DNA of 60,146 bases from Cellulomonas sp. (GCF_015234515.1 NZ_JADGMY010000014.1:163346-223491); one strand, 5' to 3'; shown: positions 17,561 to 26,595, counted from the stretch's first letter. Notes: generated by a model from the letters alone, not told the origin. Numbers and translations: made by a program.

Positions 17561-18855
17561 CGGCCCCCGCCGAAGCCTCGTCCCGTGGCCTCGGCGACCG
17601 TTGGGGATTCCTCTCCGTCGCCGTCGGGCTGGGCGTCTACGGCCTGGCGTCGTACGCGTACCTGACCGTATCGGGACGGGCGCTCGGGGTCGCGTTGTTC
17701 GCCCCGCTGTCCGTGCTGTGGACCCTGCTCAATGCGGTCGGCATCGGCTTGTTCCTCCCGCTCGAGCAGGAGCTCGGGCGCACGACGGCGTCCCTCAGGG
17801 CGCGGCGACGCGGGAACGGTCCGGCCGTGCGGGCGGTGCTCGCGACGGGCGGCGCTCTCCTGGCGGGCGTGGCGGTGGTGTGCCTCGTCGCCTGGCCCGC
17901 GTTGGAGGCGCGGCTGTTCCACGGTCACGCCGTCCTCGTGCCGCTGCTGGTCGGCGGGCTCGCGGGGATGGCGGTCGCGTACGCAGCGCGAGGTCTTCTC
18001 GCGGGGAACAGCCGGTATCCCGCGTACGGTGCGCAGCTGGCCGTCGACGGCGTGCTGCGCGTCGGCGGGGCGGGGCTCCTCGCCGTGCTCGGCGTCCGCG
18101 AGGTGGGCGCCTACGCGCTCGTGCTCGTGCTGGCTCCGCTCCTGTCGGTGCTCGTGACGACCCGTCGCGCGGGTCTCGTTGCGCCCGGGGAGGCGACGGA
18201 CGCCGTCGGGCTGCGCCGCGCGGTCGTCGCACTCGTGCTGGCTTCGCTCGCGTCGCAGCTCCTTGCCAACGTCGGCCCCATCATCGTGCAGCTGCGTGCC
18301 GCGCCGCACGAGCAGGTGCTCACGGCACAGTTCACCGCGGCCCTCACGGTCGCGCGCGTCCCGGTCTTCATGTTCGCCGCGGTCCAGGCGGTGCTCCTGC
18401 CGGGGCTGGCGGCGCTGCGCGGCGCCGGTGACCTCGCCGGCTTCCGACGACGGCTCGGCCTGGTCACGGCCGTGACGGCAGGGCTGGCTGCAGCCGGGAC
18501 GCTGGCTGTCTGGGCGTGGGGCGACGCGCTCGTCCCACTGCTGTTCGGGGACGCCTTCAGCGTCGCGAGCGTCGGTCGCGGTGCCGTGACCCTCATCGCG
18601 CTGTCCGGCGGCCTGTTCATGCTCGCGCAGGTCGCGGCCCAGGCGCTGCTGGCCCTCTCCGGGGACCGCGCCGTCGGGACGGGCTGGGGCGTCGGCCTGG
18701 TCGCGCTCGTGCTGACCGCTGTCGTCCCAGGCCCCGTCACGACCGTCGCGGCCGTCGCGCTCGTCGTCGGTTCGGCCGTCGCGCTGCTGGCGCTGGCTGT
18801 CCCACTGCTCGCCCGGCTGCGTGTCGCCGCCGCCACGGAGGTCGACCATGTCTGA
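17557..18855 (+). CDS. MOP-superfamily flippase-like membrane protein (Wzx-type)
   Basis: 432 residues with about 12-14 hydrophobic helices and the weakly conserved pattern of polysaccharide flippases (paired N- and C-terminal halves). The start at GTG 17557 overlaps the DUF2304 stop. It probably flips an undecaprenyl- or decaprenyl-linked oligosaccharide across the membrane. It is the only flippase-type exporter in the window and so the best candidate to export the repeat unit made by the surrounding transferases. I see no polymerase (Wzy) or ABC exporter nearby. Confidence 0.78.
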   Translation: MTAPAEASSRGLGDRWGFLSVAVGLGVYGLASYAYLTVSGRALGVALFAPLSVLWTLLNAVGIGLFLPLEQELGRTTASLRARRRGNGPAVRAVLATGGALLAGVAVVCLVAWPALEARLFHGHAVLVPLLVGGLAGMAVAYAARGLLAGNSRYPAYGAQLAVDGVLRVGGAGLLAVLGVREVGAYALVLVLAPLLSVLVTTRRAGLVAPGEATDAVGLRRAVVALVLASLASQLLANVGPIIVQLRAAPHEQVLTAQFTAALTVARVPVFMFAAVQAVLLPGLAALRGAGDLAGFRRRLGLVTAVTAGLAAAGTLAVWAWGDALVPLLFGDAFSVASVGRGAVTLIALSGGLFMLAQVAAQALLALSGDRAVGTGWGVGLVALVLTAVVPGPVTTVAAVALVVGSAVALLALAVPLLARLRVAAATEVDHV

Positions 18856-19894
18856 GACCACCGAGCCTGGCCCCGGCGTGGACCGGGACGTCGACGTCGT
18901 GATGCTCGCGTACGGCGACGAGCCGTACCTCGACGAGGCGATGTCGGCCGTCGTGGCGTCGGCTGGGGTGCGGGCCCACCTGACGCTCGTGGACAACGGG
19001 ACCACCCGCGGCGACCTCGACGAGCTGTGCGCGCGGACCGGCGCGACGCTGCTGCGCCCCGGGCGCAACCTCGGGTTCACGGGCGGCGTCAACCGCGGGC
19101 TGGCCGAGGGTCGGTCCCCGTACGTGGCTCTGGTCAACAGCGACGCCATCGTCGCCCCGGACGCCCTGGCCCGCCTCGTCGCCGTCGCGGCGGACCCCGC
19201 CGTCGGCATCGCGTCCGGTGACGTGCGGCTCGCGGACGACCCGCAGACCATGAACTCGGCGGGCAACCCGCTGCACGTCCTCGGGCTGAGCTGGGCCGGT
19301 GGGCTGGGGGAGCCGGCGACGTCGCACTCCGAGCCGGGCGACGTCGCCTCGGCCAGCGGCGCGGGGCTCGTGCTGCGTCGCGAGGTGTGGCACCTGCTGC
19401 GCGGCTTCCCGGAGGAGTTCTTCGCGTACCAGGAAGACCTCGAGCTGAGCTGGCGCACGTGGCAGGCCGGGATGCGCGTGCGGTACGTGCCGGACGCCGT
19501 CGTCGTCCACTACTACGCCTTCGGTCGGCACGCGTCGAAGATGTACCTGCTCGAGCGCAACCGCCTGCTGTTCGTCCTCACCACCTACGGCGCCCGCACG
19601 CTCGCGCTGCTCGCCCTGCCGCTGCTGGCGTTCGAGCTCGCCATGCTGGTGGTGGCGACGGCCCAGGGGTGGGGCCGCCAGAAGCTGCGCGGGTGGTGGT
19701 GGGTGCTGCGGCACGCCGCATGGGTCCGCTCCCGACGGCGGTGGGTGCAGCAGCAGCGCGCCGTACCCGACCGGGACCTGGTGCAGCTGTGGGTCACCCG
19801 CTTCGACCCCGCCGTGCTCCCGCTGCCGCCGGGTGCGGGGATTCTGCAGAGCGCCCTGGCCGGGTACTGGCGGGCGGTGCGGCCGCTGCTCTGA
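18848..19894 (+). CDS. Glycosyltransferase family 2 (rhamnosyltransferase-like)
   Basis: 348 residues from ATG 18848, preceded by GGAGG at 18838-18842 and overlapping the flippase stop by eight bases. Motifs are LVDNGTTRGDLDEL, RNLGFTGGVNRGLAEG, VALVNSDAI and FFAYQEDLELSWR, the set seen in WbbL-like rhamnosyl- and galactofuranosyl-transferases. A hydrophobic segment near residue 255 may be a membrane anchor. With dTDP-rhamnose genes immediately downstream, dTDP-L-rhamnose is the likeliest donor; that is inference from context. Confidence 0.86.
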   Translation: MSETTEPGPGVDRDVDVVMLAYGDEPYLDEAMSAVVASAGVRAHLTLVDNGTTRGDLDELCARTGATLLRPGRNLGFTGGVNRGLAEGRSPYVALVNSDAIVAPDALARLVAVAADPAVGIASGDVRLADDPQTMNSAGNPLHVLGLSWAGGLGEPATSHSEPGDVASASGAGLVLRREVWHLLRGFPEEFFAYQEDLELSWRTWQAGMRVRYVPDAVVVHYYAFGRHASKMYLLERNRLLFVLTTYGARTLALLALPLLAFELAMLVVATAQGWGRQKLRGWWWVLRHAAWVRSRRRWVQQQRAVPDRDLVQLWVTRFDPAVLPLPPGAGILQSALAGYWRAVRPLL

Positions 19895-19919
19895 GGGAGC
19901 GGCGCGCACCGCCCGGGCT

Positions 19920-20537
19920 TCAGACGCGCAGGCTGCGCAGGTACTCGTCCACGGCCGCCGCGTCGGGGAGCAGACCGGCGGCGCGCGCCTCGGCGAGCGT
20001 CGGCGCGGCGGTGTCCTTGTCGGACAGCTGCAGCGTCAGGGGGCTGCCGTCCCGAGCCGTCGTCGGCCACGTGATCCCGATCTCGGCGTCCAGCGGGTGG
20101 ATGCCGTGCTCGCGGCCGGGCGCGTAGCCCGACGAGCACAGGTACAGCACGGTGGAGTCGTCCTCGAGCGAGACGAACGCGTGGCCCAGGCCCTCGCCGA
20201 GGTAGATCGCGCGCCGGTCGACGTCGTCGAGCAGCACCGAGTCCCACCGGCCGAAGGTCGGTGACCCCACCCGGATGTCCACGACCACGTCGAGCACCGC
20301 CCCCTTGGCGCACGTCACGTACTTCGCCTGCCCCGGAGGCACGTCGGCGAAGTGGATCCCGCGCAGGACGCCGGCCGCCGACACCGAGCAGTTGGCCTGC
20401 TGCAGGTCGAACGCGTGCCCGGTGGCCTCACCGAACGGTCCGGACTTGAAGTACTCGAGGAACACGCCCCGGGGGTCCCCGTGCTGCTGGGGCGTGATCT
20501 CCCACGCCCCGGGCACGTTCAGCTCGCGGTAGTGCAC
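19920..20537 (-). CDS. rmlC: dTDP-4-dehydrorhamnose 3,5-epimerase
   Basis: 205 residues, standard for RmlC. The cupin core includes GVLRGIHF with the catalytic His at about residue 62, and Tyr132 in VLYLCSSGYAPG. It epimerises C3 and C5 of dTDP-4-keto-6-deoxy-glucose to give dTDP-4-keto-L-rhamnose. The start is GTG 20537 with AAGGAG about 7 nt upstream. It is divergent from rmlD, with a shared promoter region between them. The C terminus ends 26 bp from the convergent GT2 gene. Confidence 0.93.
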   Translation of the reverse strand: MHYRELNVPGAWEITPQQHGDPRGVFLEYFKSGPFGEATGHAFDLQQANCSVSAAGVLRGIHFADVPPGQAKYVTCAKGAVLDVVVDIRVGSPTFGRWDSVLLDDVDRRAIYLGEGLGHAFVSLEDDSTVLYLCSSGYAPGREHGIHPLDAEIGITWPTTARDGSPLTLQLSDKDTAAPTLAEARAAGLLPDAAAVDEYLRSLRV

Positions 20538-20571
20538 GTCGGCTCCTTCTCGATGGTGGGCGGGACGACTC

Positions 20572-20601
20572 ACCCTACCGGCGGGTGAGGGCGGGTAAGG
20601 T
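20572..20601. promoter_or_regulatory. Divergent rmlC/rmlD promoter elements
   Basis: Minus-strand TAGGGT (bases 20572-20577 read in reverse) faces rmlC and plus-strand TAAGGT (20596-20601) faces rmlD. The near-symmetric CACCCTA...TAAGGTG arrangement puts both -10 elements within 30 bp, so the two genes may be regulated together. No good -35 match is visible. Confidence 0.45.
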
Positions 20602-20633
20602 GAGCCGCCGTCGTCGGATGACAGGGAGCAAGC

Positions 20634-21488
20634 GTGCGCTGGGTGGTCATGGGAAGTGCTGGGATGCTCGGCACGGACGTCGTGTCGGCGGCTCGGTCCG
20701 CAGGGCACGACGTGGTCGCGCACGACCGGGAGACGGTCGACATCCTCGACCCCGACGCGGTCGGCCGCACGGTCGACGGCGCGGACGTCGTCGTCAACTG
20801 TGCCGCCTGGACGGCGGTCGACCTCGCCGAGGAGCGGGAGTCGGACGCGTTCGCCGTCAACGCCACCGGCCCACAGGTCCTGGCGCGCCGTGCGCGTGAG
20901 GCCGGCGCGCGGATCGTCCAGATCTCGACCGACTACGTGTTCCCGGGCGACGCGACGTCGCCCTACGGGGAGACGGACCTCGCCGCGCCGCGCTCCGCGT
21001 ACGGAAGGACGAAGCTCGCCGGTGAGTGGGCGGTCCGAGCCGAGAACCCCGACCACCTCGTGGTGCGCACCGCGTGGCTCTACGGGGCTGCTGGTCGGTG
21101 CTTCCCCCGCACGATCGCGCGCGCGATGGCCGAGCGCGGTGCGCTGCAGGTCGTGGCGGACCAGGTCGGCCAGCCCACGTGGACCCGTGACCTGGCGGAC
21201 CTCGTGCTGCGTCTGGTCGCCGCAGGTGCACCGGCCGGCACGTACCACGGCACGTCGTCGGGCTCCACCTCCTGGCACGGTTTCGCGCAGGAGGTCGTCG
21301 CCTCGGCCGGGATGGACCCGGAGGCGGTGGCACCCACCTCGAGCGCCGACTACAGCCAGGCAGCCCCTCGCCCCGCCTACTCGGTGCTGGGGCACGACGC
21401 GTTCGCACGTGCCGGCGTCGCTCCCATCGGTGACTGGCAGGAGCGTTGGAGGGTCGCCGCGGGCGAGGTGCTGGGAAGCACCGCCTGA
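20634..21488 (+). CDS. rmlD: dTDP-4-dehydrorhamnose reductase
   Basis: 284 residues, typical for RmlD. It has an N-terminal nucleotide-binding GSAGMLG (7-13), IVQISTDYVFPG, and the SDR catalytic YGRTK pair Tyr123/Lys127. It performs the last step to dTDP-L-rhamnose using NAD(P)H. GTG start at 20634 with AGGGAG about 8 nt upstream. It is divergent from rmlC and convergent with a membrane protein gene. With rmlA at 23505-24377 and rmlC beside it, only rmlB of the four-step pathway is missing from this window. Confidence 0.93.
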   Translation: MRWVVMGSAGMLGTDVVSAARSAGHDVVAHDRETVDILDPDAVGRTVDGADVVVNCAAWTAVDLAEERESDAFAVNATGPQVLARRAREAGARIVQISTDYVFPGDATSPYGETDLAAPRSAYGRTKLAGEWAVRAENPDHLVVRTAWLYGAAGRCFPRTIARAMAERGALQVVADQVGQPTWTRDLADLVLRLVAAGAPAGTYHGTSSGSTSWHGFAQEVVASAGMDPEAVAPTSSADYSQAAPRPAYSVLGHDAFARAGVAPIGDWQERWRVAAGEVLGSTA

Positions 21489-21540
21489 CGTCGACGCGCC
21501 GAGCTGACGCCGGGCCCGTCCACGGGATCGAGATGGCTCG

Positions 21541-23469
21541 TTACCAGGACACGACCGGCACGTCCTCGACGAGGTCGGAGACGACCGTCGCGACGTCGCC
21601 GGGAGCGACCACGACCCGCCAGCCGCGCTCGTCGACGACCCGGGCGAGATCGCTGGGCGCCGCGGGCGCCAGCAGGACCGCGGCGTCCGCCTCGGTCGCG
21701 GTGGTCCACGTGCCGGTGAGCGCGAGGAACCACTGCTGGGCGTTCACCGGGTGCAGGGTGGGGATCGCCTGGAGGAAGACCGCCGGCGACGAGGTCGCCG
21801 TCGCGAGTGCCGCCTCGGCGCCGGCGAGGAGGTCCCCGGCCGTGGTGACCAGGGCCGGCTCCGCGGGGAAGGTGCCGGTGGAGCGGCCGAGCACGTCGTG
21901 GACCTGCAGGAGCGCCACGCTCCCGACGGTGACCGCACCGACGAGGCGCAGTCGTTCCTGCCTGCTCCGCACCGACGGCACGGGGGCTCCGCGGAGCACG
22001 ACGCCGGCGGCGACGACGACCGCGGACACGAGCGCGAGCCCGAGGACGAGCTTCCAGAAGTAGTAGGACAGCTCGCCTGCCGCCAGGACCTGCAGGGCGC
22101 CGACCGCGACCGCACCCCCTGCGCCGATCGCGACGACGGCGGCCGTGGCCGGGAGGCGCCGGTGTCCACCAGGCGCGAGGCACACGGCGACGGCACCGGC
22201 CACGAGTGACAGGGCGAGCCCCGCCTGCGGGAGGGCGATGCCTCCGGGAATGACCAGGACCTCGGCGACGTCCAGAGCCCGCAGGGTGGCAGCCGCGTGC
22301 AGGACGCCGGCGCACGTGGCCATGGCGATGACGGCGACGGTCGCCCAGCGGCGGGGCGTACCGCGCCACGCCGCGCGGTCGCGGCGCGCGGCGATGAGCA
22401 GGACGGCGGGGAGCGCGACGACGCAGAGCAGCGCCCAGCTGTGGGCGACGCACACGAGGAGACCGCCGGCCGCGGCCACCGGCAGCGGGAGGGCGACCCT
22501 GGGCGTGGTCAGCGCCAGCAGGACCGCGGCACCGGCCGCTGCGGACGCGAGCACGATGTTCGGGAAGCCGGCGCTCGCGGCGTACGCGCCCGGGCCGAGC
22601 AGGAAGACGCCGGCGACCCCGGCTGCCGCCAGCGCGAGGGCTGCCGGCCGCCGCGGTGCCGTGGGCAGCGCGCACAGGCCGGCGACCAGCACCACGGCGG
22701 ACGCGCCGAAGATGATCGCGTGCGCGTGCAGGAAGAGCACGACCTCGTCCGCGGTCGGCCCAAGGAGGGGCCGGAACAGCTCGATGAGGGTAGCGACGAC
22801 GGCGTGGTAGCCCTGCGGGTAGTCCCCGAACTTCCAGGGCTCGCCCGTGGGACCTGCACCGAGCGCGGGCACGACGGCACCGTGCCGTCGGATCATCAGC
22901 ACCATGTCGGCGTGGGCCGAGAAGTCCCACGCCGGCAGCAGGCGAGCGAGCGCCTCAGGTCCGGTGCGGACGGCCAGCAGGCCCCGCGTCGCGACGACGG
23001 CGGTCGCGGCGGTGGCCGCCACCAGCAGGTCGACCGTGCGCCACCGGGGGAGCACCAGCTCCCTCGTCCGTGCGAGGACACGCCCCGGCCCCTCCCAGGC
23101 GAGCACGGCCACGAGCGCCCCGGTGACCGACGCAAGCAGCGCACCCGCGCGCCCTACCGTGCCGAGGGGCAGGTCGACCCACCAGAGCGCTGGGACGGCT
23201 CCGACCGCCAGACCGGCCGTCAGGAGCAGTCGGCGGACACCGAGCCGCGACGTCGGCAGCGCGATGACGACCGCGAAGGCGAAAGCGAGCGCCGCCCACC
23301 CCTCGAGCGCGCCGGTGCTCCGCAGCAGGATGACCGCCGCACCGGCCAGCCCTCCGAGGGCCAGCGCGCTCGCGCGGTGCAGGGTCCGGCGTCGCGGTCC
23401 CACGGGCACGAGCGCGCGCGTCGGCGCCTGGGCAGCGGTGCCGCGCCGTGCGGCGGTCAGGTCGAGCAC
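21541..23469 (-). CDS. Polytopic membrane protein, possible GT-C glycosyltransferase, unknown specificity
   Basis: 642 residues, more than 12 hydrophobic segments in the first 500, then a C-terminal extracytoplasmic region. An external loop reads WDFSAHADMVLMIRRHG and later WKFGDYPQGYHAVVA. The acidic residue and the aromatic/Pro loop resemble GT-C transferases. I do not recognise a named family. GTG start at 23469. It lies 35 bp downstream of rmlA on the same strand, but a 16-base palindrome lies between them, so co-transcription is uncertain. The context suggests a membrane transferase acting on the rhamnose-containing polymer. Confidence 0.65.
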   Translation of the reverse strand: MLDLTAARRGTAAQAPTRALVPVGPRRRTLHRASALALGGLAGAAVILLRSTGALEGWAALAFAFAVVIALPTSRLGVRRLLLTAGLAVGAVPALWWVDLPLGTVGRAGALLASVTGALVAVLAWEGPGRVLARTRELVLPRWRTVDLLVAATAATAVVATRGLLAVRTGPEALARLLPAWDFSAHADMVLMIRRHGAVVPALGAGPTGEPWKFGDYPQGYHAVVATLIELFRPLLGPTADEVVLFLHAHAIIFGASAVVLVAGLCALPTAPRRPAALALAAAGVAGVFLLGPGAYAASAGFPNIVLASAAAGAAVLLALTTPRVALPLPVAAAGGLLVCVAHSWALLCVVALPAVLLIAARRDRAAWRGTPRRWATVAVIAMATCAGVLHAAATLRALDVAEVLVIPGGIALPQAGLALSLVAGAVAVCLAPGGHRRLPATAAVVAIGAGGAVAVGALQVLAAGELSYYFWKLVLGLALVSAVVVAAGVVLRGAPVPSVRSRQERLRLVGAVTVGSVALLQVHDVLGRSTGTFPAEPALVTTAGDLLAGAEAALATATSSPAVFLQAIPTLHPVNAQQWFLALTGTWTTATEADAAVLLAPAAPSDLARVVDERGWRVVVAPGDVATVVSDLVEDVPVVSW

Positions 23470-23483
23470 AGTGCGTCCGTTCG

Positions 23484-23499
23484 CGGGCGCCGGCGCCCG
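23484..23499 (-). terminator. GC-rich palindrome after rmlA
   Basis: A 16-base perfect palindrome CGGGCGCCGGCGCCCG lies six bases beyond the rmlA stop. It could act as a weak factor-independent terminator or attenuator; there is no T tract. Confidence 0.35.
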
Positions 23500-23504
23500 T
23501 CAGG

Positions 23505-24377
23505 TCAGGGACGCTCCCGGTCGAGCAGCCCGAGCAGATACGAACCGTACCCGGACTTGACCAGCTTCTCGGCGCGTTCGCGCAGGTCGTCGTCGGTGAG
23601 GAACCCGCGACGCCACGCGACCTCCTCCGGAGCTCCGATCTTGAGGCCCTGCCGGTGCTCGATGGTGCGGACGTAGTCCGACGCCTCGACGAGCGAGTCG
23701 AACGTCCCGGTGTCGAGCCACGCGGTGCCGCGGGGGAGGACGCCGACCTGCAGGCGGCCCTGCTCCAGGTAGACGCGGTTGACGTCCGTGATCTCGTACT
23801 CGCCGCGCGCCGAGGGCTTGAGGTCGCGCGCGATCTCGAGGACGTCGTTGTCGTAGAAGTACAGCCCCGGCACGGCGTAGTTGCTCTTGGGGTTGGCCGG
23901 CTTCTCCTCGAGCGAGAGCGCGCGGCCCTCGGCGTCGAACTCGACGACGCCGTAGGCCGTCGGGTCCGCCACGCGGTACGCGAAGACGGCACCACCGTCG
24001 ACGTCCCCGAACCGCTGCAGCTGCGTGCCGAGACCCGGACCGTAGAAGATGTTGTCGCCCAGCACGAGCGCAGCGCTGTCCGTGCCGACGAAGTCGGCGC
24101 CCAGCACGAACGCCTGCGCCAGGCCGTTGGGCTGCTCCTGCACCGTGTAGCTGATCGAGATGCCGAACTGGGAGCCGTCGCCCAGCAGCCGCCGGAACTG
24201 CTCGGCGTCGTGCGGGGTGGTGATCACCAGCACGTCGCGGATGCCCGCCAGGATGAGCGTTGAGAGCGGGTAGTAGATCATCGGCTTGTCGTACACCGGC
24301 ACGAGCTGCTTGCTGACGCCGAGAGTGATCGGGTGCAGTCGGGTGCCGGATCCGCCGGCCAGGATGATTCCACGCAT
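23505..24377 (-). CDS. rmlA: Glucose-1-phosphate thymidylyltransferase
   Basis: 290 residues, exactly the family length. It starts [16 protein letters not shown], the nucleotidyltransferase signature, with the sugar-binding region [16 protein letters not shown] and metal/substrate residues in [13 protein letters not shown]. It makes dTDP-glucose from dTTP and glucose-1-phosphate, the first step to dTDP-L-rhamnose. I chose ATG 24377 over the in-frame ATG 18 bases upstream because the protein family starts there and CAGACT lies six bases before it. It is divergent from the methyltransferase gene. Confidence 0.95.
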   Translation of the reverse strand: MRGIILAGGSGTRLHPITLGVSKQLVPVYDKPMIYYPLSTLILAGIRDVLVITTPHDAEQFRRLLGDGSQFGISISYTVQEQPNGLAQAFVLGADFVGTDSAALVLGDNIFYGPGLGTQLQRFGDVDGGAVFAYRVADPTAYGVVEFDAEGRALSLEEKPANPKSNYAVPGLYFYDNDVLEIARDLKPSARGEYEITDVNRVYLEQGRLQVGVLPRGTAWLDTGTFDSLVEASDYVRTIEHRQGLKIGAPEEVAWRRGFLTDDDLRERAEKLVKSGYGSYLLGLLDRERP

Positions 24378-24478
24378 GCGCCTAGTCTGTCCCATCCGTG
24401 CGGGACGCGTGACCGGCTCCCGGGTTCTCGTCGTCCGGTGGTCGTCGTGGTCGCGGCGAAGAAGTGCGGGGTAGCGGC

Positions 24479-24484
24479 TACTCT
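24479..24484 (+). promoter_or_regulatory. Leaderless -10 element (TACTCT) for the methyltransferase
   Basis: TACTCT ends six bases before the ATG at 24491 and supports that start over in-frame upstream codons. Confidence 0.6.
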
Positions 24485-24490
24485 GACCGG

Positions 24491-25258
24491 ATGGCGACGA
24501 GGGTTGGTGGCGGGCCGAGCAGTCCGGGAGCGCCGCTGGCGCCCAACGCGTGGCTCCGTTGGGACGTGGTCCAGCGCAGGCTCCGGGGCGGCGAAGGGCG
24601 TCTGCTGGAGATCGGATGCGGCCGCGGTGCCTTCGGCGCGCGGCTCGCCTCGCAGTTCCAGTACACCGCGGTCGAGCCCGATCCGGTCGCGTGGGAGCAC
24701 GCGGCGGCGACCGTCGGGGAGGTCGCGCCCGACGCCCGCGTCGTCCTCGGTGACGTGTCGTCGCTGGGCGGCGAGGGCGGCTTCGACGTCGTCTGCGCGT
24801 TCGAGGTCCTCGAGCACATCGAGGACGACCATGCCGTCCTGGAGTCGTGGCTGTCCTGCTTGCGGCCCGGGGGGATGCTCCTGCTGTCCATGCCTGCGGG
24901 CTCCTCTCGCATGGGGCCGTGGGACGAGGCGGTCGGCCACTTCCGTCGGTACGACCCGGAGGCGTTGGAGGAGCAGTTGACGCGGCACGGGCTCGTCGAC
25001 ATCGAGGTCACCTGCTACGGCACTCCGCTGGGCTACGTCACGGAGGCGGTCCGCAACAGCGTCGCCCGTACGCGACGGGTGGTCGAGGAAGGAGCGACGA
25101 CCGCGGAGCGCACGGCGCGCAGCAACCGTCTGCTGCAGCCGGGTCCGGGCCTCGTGGCCGTCGCCACCCAGGTCGGCACCTGGCCGTTCTGCATGCTGCA
25201 GCGCGCGTTCCCGGGTCGCGGCACGGGGCTCGTCGTGTCGGCGAGGGCCTCCGGCTGA
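24491..25258 (+). CDS. Class I SAM-dependent methyltransferase
   Basis: 255 residues. Motif I is [12 protein letters not shown] near residues 37-48, the acidic loop is TAVEPDP, and post-motif [10 protein letters not shown] is typical of class I methyltransferases that act on sugars, lipids or quinones. [17 protein letters not shown] and FRRYDPEAL are typical of the sugar/lipid-associated subgroup. Placed beside rmlA, it may methylate a polymer sugar or cap a chain; this is only context. It is followed after 19 bp by a convergent gene. Confidence 0.8.
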   Translation: MATRVGGGPSSPGAPLAPNAWLRWDVVQRRLRGGEGRLLEIGCGRGAFGARLASQFQYTAVEPDPVAWEHAAATVGEVAPDARVVLGDVSSLGGEGGFDVVCAFEVLEHIEDDHAVLESWLSCLRPGGMLLLSMPAGSSRMGPWDEAVGHFRRYDPEALEEQLTRHGLVDIEVTCYGTPLGYVTEAVRNSVARTRRVVEEGATTAERTARSNRLLQPGPGLVAVATQVGTWPFCMLQRAFPGRGTGLVVSARASG

Positions 25259-25277
25259 CGGTCGTCGTGGCCTGGGC

Positions 25278-26006
25278 TCACGCGTGGGGCAGGGCTCGCT
25301 CGTCCGACACGACGCGGTCGACGTCTACGTCCGCGTCCTCGAGCACCAGCACGACCGACCCGTCGACGGCGAGCAGGCCGAGCCAAGCCTCCAGCTCCGC
25401 CGCCGTCACGGGACCACGGACGACGCGCCGCAGGACCCGTGCGCCGGGAGCTGCGGCTCCCGCGCCCCGGAACAGGTCCTCGTGCGTGAGCCCGGGAGCG
25501 GCAGCGGACGACGGGTCGGCCGGCGGCACCCACCCGACGACGTCGCCGTAGGTCATGACGGCGGCCGCGGCGTCGACCGCGGACGGGGGCAGGGTGCCCT
25601 CGAAGCGGCGCGCGAGCGCCGGCAGGGCGACCGCCACGACGTCGGCACCGGTGTGCGCGTCCGGGCGCCACGTGACGGCGAGGTCCGTAGCGCCACCGTC
25701 GACGGCGCGACCGTCGGCGTCGGCCGGGACGACCTCCGCCCCCGTGCGCCACGCACCGAGGGCCCACACGAGCGAGCGCCAGTGCGCCGGCAGGTCGACC
25801 AGCACCCGGGTGCCGGGGGCCGCGTCGAACTCCTCCACGAGGAGGTTCGTCGTCTTGCTCACCCAGTTGGCCAGGACCGCTCCGGACAGCTCGACCCGCT
25901 CGCCGCCGCTGCCGTACCAGGTGATCCGCGGTCGGCCGGGATCCCGCTGCAGGAGCGCGAGGAGGGCCTCGACGTCGGCGGGTGGGCGGGGGCTCGGGGT
26001 CGCCAT
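25278..26006 (-). CDS. TIGR03089 family protein (AMP-binding-enzyme-like)
   Basis: 242 residues from ATG 26006. The N-terminal half resembles the N-terminal region of acyl-CoA synthetases (TWYGSGGERVELSGAVLANWVSK), but the ATP-binding core loop and C-terminal lid of a working adenylating enzyme are missing, as is normal for TIGR03089. Its role is unknown. In actinobacteria it is commonly found close to rhamnose/WhiB2 loci. Minus-strand TAGCCT (26015-26020 reversed) lies eight bases before the ATG. It is divergent from whiB. Confidence 0.8.
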   Translation of the reverse strand: MATPSPRPPADVEALLALLQRDPGRPRITWYGSGGERVELSGAVLANWVSKTTNLLVEEFDAAPGTRVLVDLPAHWRSLVWALGAWRTGAEVVPADADGRAVDGGATDLAVTWRPDAHTGADVVAVALPALARRFEGTLPPSAVDAAAAVMTYGDVVGWVPPADPSSAAAPGLTHEDLFRGAGAAAPGARVLRRVVRGPVTAAELEAWLGLLAVDGSVVLVLEDADVDVDRVVSDERALPHA

Positions 26007-26092
26007 GGGGCCCAAGGCTAGACTCGCGGGCACGCCACGCCGACGTCACAGAAGTTTCACCCGGACAACTCGGGCAACTAGCACGTCTCCGG

Positions 26093-26121
26093 TTGACGCG
26101 CGCGAACGACACGCGTGTAAT
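26093..26121 (+). promoter_or_regulatory. Promoter upstream of the WhiB gene
   Basis: TTGACG at 26093-26098 and TGTAAT at 26116-26121 with a 17-base spacer match a housekeeping promoter. Transcription from here would leave a 5' leader of about 140 bases before the ATG at 26269. The upstream bases are AT-rich for this genome and contain two ACAACT/GCAACT copies that could bind a regulator. Confidence 0.55.
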
Positions 26122-26268
26122 TCGTTGCAACTGATTCATCGACGCGCTCCACCGTCGCGGCCTCCGCGCCGCACCGATCGGGTCGACAGCGATCAGCCGG
26201 ACCACGGCGCACCTGGCGGCACCCGGCGAGCACGAGCACCACCGAGCACGACATCTGCGGAGGCACGT

Positions 26269-26595
26269 ATGTGGCACCTGCTCGACGACGAGAGCTTCCC
26301 GAACGACGTCGCCACCACCGCACCCGTCGAGCCGTCGAACGTGCTGCCGATCTTCGGCACGCCCGACGACGACGGCCCCATGGGGTGGCAGGAGCGTGCC
26401 CTGTGCGCGCAGACCGACCCCGAGGCGTTCTTCCCGGAGAAGGGGGGCTCGACGCGTGAGGCGAAGAAGGTCTGCACCCAGTGCGACGTGCGCTCCGAGT
26501 GCCTCGAGTACGCGCTGGCCAACGACGAGCGCTTCGGCATCTGGGGCGGGCTGTCCGAGCGCGAGCGGCGCAAGCTGAAGCGGCGCGTGGTCTGA
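26269..26595 (+). CDS. whiB2: WhiB-family iron-sulfur transcription factor (WhiB2/WhmD-like)
   Basis: 108 residues. Four cluster-ligand cysteines appear as C46, C69, C72 and C78 (CTQC...C), followed by the family motif GIWGGLSERERRKLKRR, whose basic tail contacts DNA. It should hold a 4Fe-4S cluster and partner with the principal sigma factor. WhiB2 (WhmD) in mycobacteria and WhiB in streptomycetes control cell division and septation; assigning this gene to that class rests on sequence and on synteny with DUF5719, metallopeptidase and DUF3499 genes. GGAGG at 26259-26263 fixes the ATG at 26269. Confidence 0.9.
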   Translation: MWHLLDDESFPNDVATTAPVEPSNVLPIFGTPDDDGPMGWQERALCAQTDPEAFFPEKGGSTREAKKVCTQCDVRSECLEYALANDERFGIWGGLSERERRKLKRRVV

